Origin: Lewinellaceae bacterium
GTDB lineage: Bacteria > Bacteroidota > Bacteroidia > Chitinophagales > Saprospiraceae
Assembly: GCA_020636325.1 (NCBI GenBank)
Contig: JACJYC010000032.1
Location: forward strand, 1 to 9,048
Length of the DNA: 9,048 bases
Reading direction: 5' to 3'
Position 1 is the first letter of the stretch. Every line of letters begins with the position of its first letter. Below are positions 6,617 to 9,048 of this stretch, in pieces. The translations under genes were made by a program, and so were the position numbers. Under the pieces are notes generated by a model. The model did no database searches and was not told the origin of the DNA. It saw only the letters and a list, made by a program, of their open reading frames with translations.

Positions 6617-7945
6617 TCACTCCTGCAGCCGGTCAATACAATTGGTCATTCCGCGGTAGTGGTGATAGGTTGCCTTCCAGATATGGCCTTTCAGGGCGGT
6701 TTTCTGGTCGGGTTCCTTGTCCAGTCCGCCGGCGTACCAGTCGCCGTGATCGTGGTCGACGAGGTAGGTATTGACATAATCCCAAAGCTTGACGAAGTGT
6801 TCGAAATAGCGATGGTCATCCGCCGGATATTTTTCCGACATCAGGAGCAGGGAGTTCAGCCCTTCGGCCTGCGCCCACCAGTTTTTGGTATCGCGAATGA
6901 TGGTCAGGCCGGGTTTGTCTTTGAAATAGTACCCTTCGTCGTAGAAACCGCCGACGGAATCATCCCAACCGTTGGCCAGCGCGTGGTCCACCATCCGTTT
7001 GGCGATCGTTTCGGTTCGCTCGTCGTTTTCCAGCCCCAGGGTTTCCGAGGCTTCCAGCATGAGGTAGGCCGTCTCCACATCGTGGCCGAACGAAACGTGG
7101 TCGAGGTTGTGGTGTTTCAGGATCACCTCCTCTGTTGAATCCCGGAAAGAAACCGGGGTCCAATCCGGCTCAAGGAAGAGGGTGAGGTAGCCCTTTTCCG
7201 TCGTGATGGTATCCCGGATGAGCAGCAGGAGTTCCTGCAGGCGTTCCCTCACCAGGGCGTCGGGCCAAACCCGGTACAACTCGGTAAATGCTTCGAGGAG
7301 GTGGATGGAACTGTTCTGGTCCTTGTAGCCCGTTTCAGCTGTGGAGGCCGCCGTACTGTCGCGCCGGATCGGCGTCCCGTCCATGGTCAGGTGTTGGAAA
7401 TAGCCTTTTTCAACCGGGTCATGGCTGTGGTTTTCGAGCCACATAAAGGCTTCCTTGGCCAGGTTGAGGGCAGCCGTATCCCGGGTGGCGTCGTAATAAG
7501 CGGCCAGGGCATAAATGCCGAACGCGTTGCCGTAGGCTGTTTTGACGAGGTCGCCTTCCTTGTGCTTTCCCGAACGGCTGACCAGGGTGTAAAACCCGCC
7601 GTTGAGGGGGTCCCACATCTTATCCCGGAGGAATTGAAACCCGTGCGCAGCTCCTTCCTTGAAGCGGCGCTCATTCGGATGCGACAGGGAAGCTTTGGCG
7701 TTGGTCCAGACCTGCCGGGCCTGGGTCACGATCATTTTATCCTGCGGTCCCTGCAACTGGAAATCGTAGGTAAAGGTGGAATAAAACCCGCCCGAATCCC
7801 GGTCGATGGATCGGGGGTACCAGTTGTCCAGCACGGCATTGAGGGAGGCTTCCATTTCGGATGCGATCAGCGAGCGTTCGTTGCGATCCGGCGGACTGCA
7901 GGCAACCAGGAGGGAGAACAGCGGCAATAGGTAAAGGTGGCGCAT
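6617..7945 (-). CDS. AGE family epimerase/isomerase (cellobiose 2-epimerase-like), predicted lipoprotein
   Basis: This 442-residue protein belongs to the N-acylglucosamine/cellobiose 2-epimerase superfamily, (alpha/alpha)6-barrel enzymes that interconvert sugars at C2. Supporting segments are TQARQVWTNAKA (74-85), GYKDQNSSIHLLEAF (206-220), HHNLDHVSFGHDVETAYLM (278-296), RDTKNWWAQAEGLNSLLL (351-368) and GHIWKATYHHYRGM (420-433). His288 of the GHD motif and His428 of the YHH motif match the general acid/base histidines of cellobiose 2-epimerases, and His215 matches a third conserved histidine. Length is close to the family norm of about 400 plus a leader. Residues 1-16 form a lipoprotein signal with lipobox LVAC (Cys16), so the enzyme should be membrane-anchored outside the cytoplasm; well-studied family members are cytosolic. 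A role on periplasmic oligosaccharides is inferred. Sugar specificity cannot be read from the sequence. An inverted repeat overlaps the start codon at 7945. Confidence 0.9.
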   Translation of the reverse strand: MRHLYLLPLFSLLVACSPPDRNERSLIASEMEASLNAVLDNWYPRSIDRDSGGFYSTFTYDFQLQGPQDKMIVTQARQVWTNAKASLSHPNERRFKEGAAHGFQFLRDKMWDPLNGGFYTLVSRSGKHKEGDLVKTAYGNAFGIYALAAYYDATRDTAALNLAKEAFMWLENHSHDPVEKGYFQHLTMDGTPIRRDSTAASTAETGYKDQNSSIHLLEAFTELYRVWPDALVRERLQELLLLIRDTITTEKGYLTLFLEPDWTPVSFRDSTEEVILKHHNLDHVSFGHDVETAYLMLEASETLGLENDERTETIAKRMVDHALANGWDDSVGGFYDEGYYFKDKPGLTIIRDTKNWWAQAEGLNSLLLMSEKYPADDHRYFEHFVKLWDYVNTYLVDHDHGDWYAGGLDKEPDQKTALKGHIWKATYHHYRGMTNCIDRLQE

Positions 7946-7968
7946 GGCATAAAATGTTGGAATGCCAT
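7944..7968. promoter_or_regulatory. Inverted repeat overlapping the epimerase start codon
   Basis: ATGGCAT (7944-7950) and ATGCCAT (7962-7968) are perfect 7-bp inverted arms around an 11-bp spacer. In the epimerase mRNA the downstream arm includes the first two bases of the start codon (7945-7943). It could act as a hairpin that hides the start or as a DNA operator; neither is demonstrated. Confidence 0.35.
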
Positions 7969-8010
7969 AAAAATAGGGCTAGAATTTGAAAATTACCCCA
8001 TCCATGGTCG

Positions 8011-8073
8011 TGACCGGGGTCAAAAAGGCGGTCTTTTCCATGATCCCGATCTTCGGCAGGGGTGATAAAGATC
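8011..8073. promoter_or_regulatory. Two further inverted repeats in the divergent epimerase/Hsp20 intergenic region
   Basis: TGACC-GG-GGTCA at 8011-8022 is a compact palindrome with 5-bp arms. GATCTT (8048-8053) and AAGATC (8068-8073) form a 6-bp inverted repeat with a 14-bp spacer. Both lie in the 237-bp gap between the divergent start codons at 7945 and 8183, where regulators of either gene would bind. No CIRCE element or other named heat-shock operator is present. Confidence 0.25.
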
Positions 8074-8106
8074 ATTGCCCGGGCCGGTCAAAAGGGGTTA
8101 ATTTTA
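8074..8106 (+). promoter_or_regulatory. Candidate promoter for the small heat shock protein gene
   Basis: ATTG (8074-8077) and TAATTTTA (8099-8106) are separated by 21 bp. The second is a seven-of-eight match to the Bacteroidota -7 element TAnnTTTG if n positions are counted as matches. It would place the transcription start near 8112 and give a leader of about 70 nt. Confidence 0.3.
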
Positions 8107-8125
8107 CTATGCATTGAGAGATGCG

Positions 8126-8151
8126 GATCGGTTCGGCCTTCCGGCTGGATC
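8126..8151 (+). other. Stem-loop in the Hsp20 leader
   Basis: GATCGGTTCGG (8126-8136) can pair with CCGGCTGGATC (8141-8151) around a CCTT loop, with nine of eleven positions paired if two G-U wobbles are counted. It lies about 32 nt before the ATG, so it does not cover the start codon itself. It may be a chance structure; a thermosensor role is only a guess based on the gene downstream. Confidence 0.25.
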
Positions 8152-8182
8152 GCCTGAAATTCACGCTAAAATTCAATTTGCC

Positions 8183-8629
8183 ATGCTACGTGCAAACACA
8201 AGAAACCACGCCTTCAATTTGATGGGCGACCGTTTTGCGCCAGTTATCGACCGCGATCATTTTCTGGGACAAAGCGCCTTCGATATCCCGCGAAAAAGGG
8301 AGGAACCTCCTGCTAACATAACCAAGGAAGGTGAGTTATTTCACCTGGAAATTGCCGTCCCCGGCTTTGCAAAAGAAGACCTCGAGATCAGGGTTGAAAA
8401 CGATATGCTGATCATCAAGGGGAAAAAGACGAGGGAAGAAACGGTAGAGAAACCGGAATATATCCTGGAAGAGTTCAGCCGTGATTTCATCGAACGGCAG
8501 TTTATGCTGGATGAGGATGCAGCCAAAGGCCAGATCGAGGCCCGATATGCCGATGGACTGCTGAAGCTGACCTTCCGGGATATTCCCAAAAAATCGAAGG
8601 CCAAAACCAGAAAGGTTGCCGTCCTTTAA
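8183..8629 (+). CDS. Small heat shock protein, Hsp20/alpha-crystallin family
   Basis: This 148-residue protein is an ATP-independent chaperone that binds unfolding proteins as an oligomer. The alpha-crystallin domain covers about residues 33-136. It includes FHLEIAVPGFAKEDLEIRV (53-71), an EEFSRDFIERQFML segment (96-109) and the family signature ARYADGLLKLTFRDIP (120-135). The C-terminal tail carries VAV (145-147), the I/V-x-I/V motif that docks subunits. The frame extends back to a TTG at 8114, but the residues in between (MRDADRFGLPAGSPEIHAKIQFA) match no Hsp20 feature and would overlap the likely transcript leader, so I chose the ATG at 8183, which gives a normal length. The start has no Shine-Dalgarno sequence, only an AT-rich upstream stretch. 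The gene stands alone and is divergent from the epimerase gene. Confidence 0.95.
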   Translation: MLRANTRNHAFNLMGDRFAPVIDRDHFLGQSAFDIPRKREEPPANITKEGELFHLEIAVPGFAKEDLEIRVENDMLIIKGKKTREETVEKPEYILEEFSRDFIERQFMLDEDAAKGQIEARYADGLLKLTFRDIPKKSKAKTRKVAVL

Positions 8630-8631
8630 CC

Positions 8632-8730
8632 CGGATTCTTAAGCCCGCAGGGATTGAGAAGCCAAAATCGTTCCCCATCGGATTCTTAAGCCCGCAGGCT
8701 TGCCTGCCGGCAGGCAGGGATTGAGCAGCC
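8632..8730. repeat. 47-bp tandem duplication with a 20-bp palindromic insertion in the second copy
   Basis: CGGATTCTTAAGCCCGCAGG occurs at 8632-8651 and again at 8679-8698, a period of 47 bp. In copy 1 it runs directly into GATTGAGAAGCC (8652-8663). In copy 2 the same join is interrupted by 20 bp (8699-8718) before GATTGAGCAGCC (8719-8730). The insert ends in GCAGG, repeating the five bases before the insertion point. The repeat starts three bases after the Hsp20 stop codon. Confidence 0.85.
8701..8716. repeat. Perfect 16-bp palindrome (inserted element)
   Basis: TGCCTGCCGGCAGGCA is its own reverse complement. It makes up most of the 20-bp insert in the second copy of the duplicated unit. 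GC-rich palindromes of this type occur as dispersed intergenic repeats in many bacterial genomes. Confidence 0.85.
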
Positions 8731-8752
8731 AGTATTCAATTCAACCAAATTG

Positions 8753-8783
8753 CAAAACAAAAAGGGAGCCTTCGTGTGCTCCC
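8753..8783 (-). terminator. Rho-independent terminator, leftward
   Basis: On the minus strand GGGAGC (8783-8778) and GCTCCC (8769-8764) form a 6-bp GC-rich stem with the 8-nt loop ACACGAAG. The tract TTTTTGTTTTG (8763-8753) follows immediately. The plus strand has no T tract after the stem, so it does not serve the Hsp20 gene. It implies that a transcript comes from the right. Confidence 0.65.
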
Positions 8784-8874
8784 CTTCCGGCAGCTCACCA
8801 ACCCTCTATCCGCAATTTTCGCCCGCTGTCCAAAAGGATAGCCGGAAAAAGCGCAGAGGGCCGGCGAGCTGCCG
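8764..8874 (-). ncRNA. Putative structured RNA: long hairpin plus terminator hairpin
   Basis: Read as minus-strand RNA, bases 8874-8855 pair with 8807-8788 over 20 consecutive positions (17 Watson-Crick, three G-U). On the plus strand the same three positions are A/C mismatches. Inside the 47-nt apical region a second hairpin is possible: CCGGCTATCC and GGACAGCGGG around a TTTT loop (8 of 10 paired). CGC/GCG and UUUU/AAAA pairs lie between the two. Four bases after the stem comes an intrinsic terminator (8783-8764). The result is a nearly continuous rod of about 87 nt followed by a terminator. I could not find a promoter: the upstream flank is the GA-rich microsatellite. It could instead be the structured 3' UTR of a gene off the right edge. 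It does not fit tmRNA, RNase P RNA or SRP RNA. The 5' end is a guess. Confidence 0.45.
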
Positions 8875-8890
8875 CTGTTTGATGATGGCG

Positions 8891-8987
8891 CTCACCCTCA
8901 CTCTCTCACCCTCTCTCACCCTCTCTCTCTCACCCTCTCACCCTCCCATCCGCCGAAGCCTCAGGCGAAGGCGGGCTCTCACCCTCT
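8891..8987. repeat. CT-rich microsatellite built on CTCTCACCCT, split by a palindrome
   Basis: Bases 8891-8947 are imperfect copies of CTCTCACCCT and shorter CT units. One further copy, CTCTCACCCTCT, follows at 8976-8987, after about 28 bases of unrelated palindromic sequence. Open frames across the array give only low-complexity peptides (LTLSPSLTLSLSP), which I do not regard as genes. Confidence 0.85.
8950..8974. repeat. Nested palindrome inside the microsatellite
   Basis: The outer arms CCGCC (8950-8954) and GGCGG (8970-8974) enclose GAA on each side and inner arms GCC (8958-8960) and GGC (8964-8966) around TCA. This gives a two-level hairpin with a symmetrical GAA/GAA internal loop. The form resembles REP-like or other dispersed palindromic units. 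Confidence 0.7.
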
Positions 8988-9047
8988 AATATCCTCCGCG
9001 TCATCCAGATAAAAAGCCGCATCGTGCCGGGTCATCCCGATCCTCGG
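8979..9047 (-). CDS. Possible 3' end of a gene entering from the right edge
   Basis: One minus-strand frame is open from the edge for 22 codons, reading PRIGMTRHDAAFYLDDAEDI then RG, and stops at TGA (8981-8979). The peptide looks protein-like, but the other two frames close quickly and the length is too short for certainty. The stop codon lies in the first microsatellite unit, so the repeat may have been added at or within the gene end. I do not recognise a family. The terminator at 8753-8783 could serve it. Confidence 0.3.
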   Translation of the reverse strand, partial: PRIGMTRHDAAFYLDDAEDIRG

Positions 9048-9048
9048 A

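Noticed and set aside
8114..8182. TTG start extending the Hsp20 protein by 23 residues
   Set aside because: The extension has no family resemblance and lies in the probable leader; the ATG at 8183 gives the usual length.
8764..8800. SRP RNA (4.5S) resemblance: CCGGAAGG followed by GAGCA on the minus strand
   Set aside because: The GGTCAGG half of the SRP helix 8 motif is missing, and the GGGAGC part is used in the terminator stem, so the match is probably chance.
8700..8989. Plus-strand open frames of 60 and 79 codons downstream of Hsp20
   Set aside because: They translate palindromes and the CT microsatellite into low-complexity peptides and cross the hairpin region.

Overview
The window looks like a chromosomal segment from a Bacteroidota bacterium, probably a Saprospiria/Lewinella-like marine lineage. 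The evidence is a type IX secretion (T9SS) C-terminal sorting domain on the DUF3500 protein, a DUF6089 outer-membrane beta-barrel protein, signal peptides ending in A|Q, start codons without Shine-Dalgarno sequences, and one good match to the Bacteroidota promoter (TTG / TAnnTTTG). The class assignment is inference; the phylum is well supported.

Layout, left to right. Bases 1-461 hold the 5' part of a minus-strand DUF6089 gene that runs off the left edge. It is divergent from a plus-strand secreted subtilisin-family (S8) peptidase at 606-2261. A short convergent gap follows. Four genes then lie on the minus strand, read from right to left: a lipoprotein-type AGE/cellobiose 2-epimerase family enzyme (7945-6617), an aldo/keto reductase (6361-5354), a T9SS-targeted DUF3500 protein (5272-3803) and a HupE/UreJ-like polytopic membrane protein (3771-2485). 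The last two are only 31 bp apart and probably form one operon. The epimerase and the reductase are separated by 255 bp carrying two tandem arrays: four 26-bp units abutting the reductase start codon, and eight 8-bp units. A divergent intergenic region with several inverted repeats separates the epimerase from a plus-strand small heat shock protein (8183-8629).

The last 419 bases have no complete gene but are dense in structure. They contain a 47-bp tandem duplication whose second copy is interrupted by a 20-bp palindromic insert, an intrinsic terminator pointing leftward, a long hairpin that pairs fully only as minus-strand RNA, and a CT-rich microsatellite split by a nested palindrome. A short open frame at the right edge may be the end of another minus-strand gene.

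The two most interesting items are the strand-asymmetric hairpin plus terminator at 8753-8874, which looks like the 3' part of an undescribed small RNA or a structured 3' UTR, and the DUF3500-HupE/UreJ pair, in which an exported and a membrane protein both carry clusters of histidines and may form an uncharacterised metal-linked system. No tRNA, rRNA, CRISPR array, transposase or integrase was seen.
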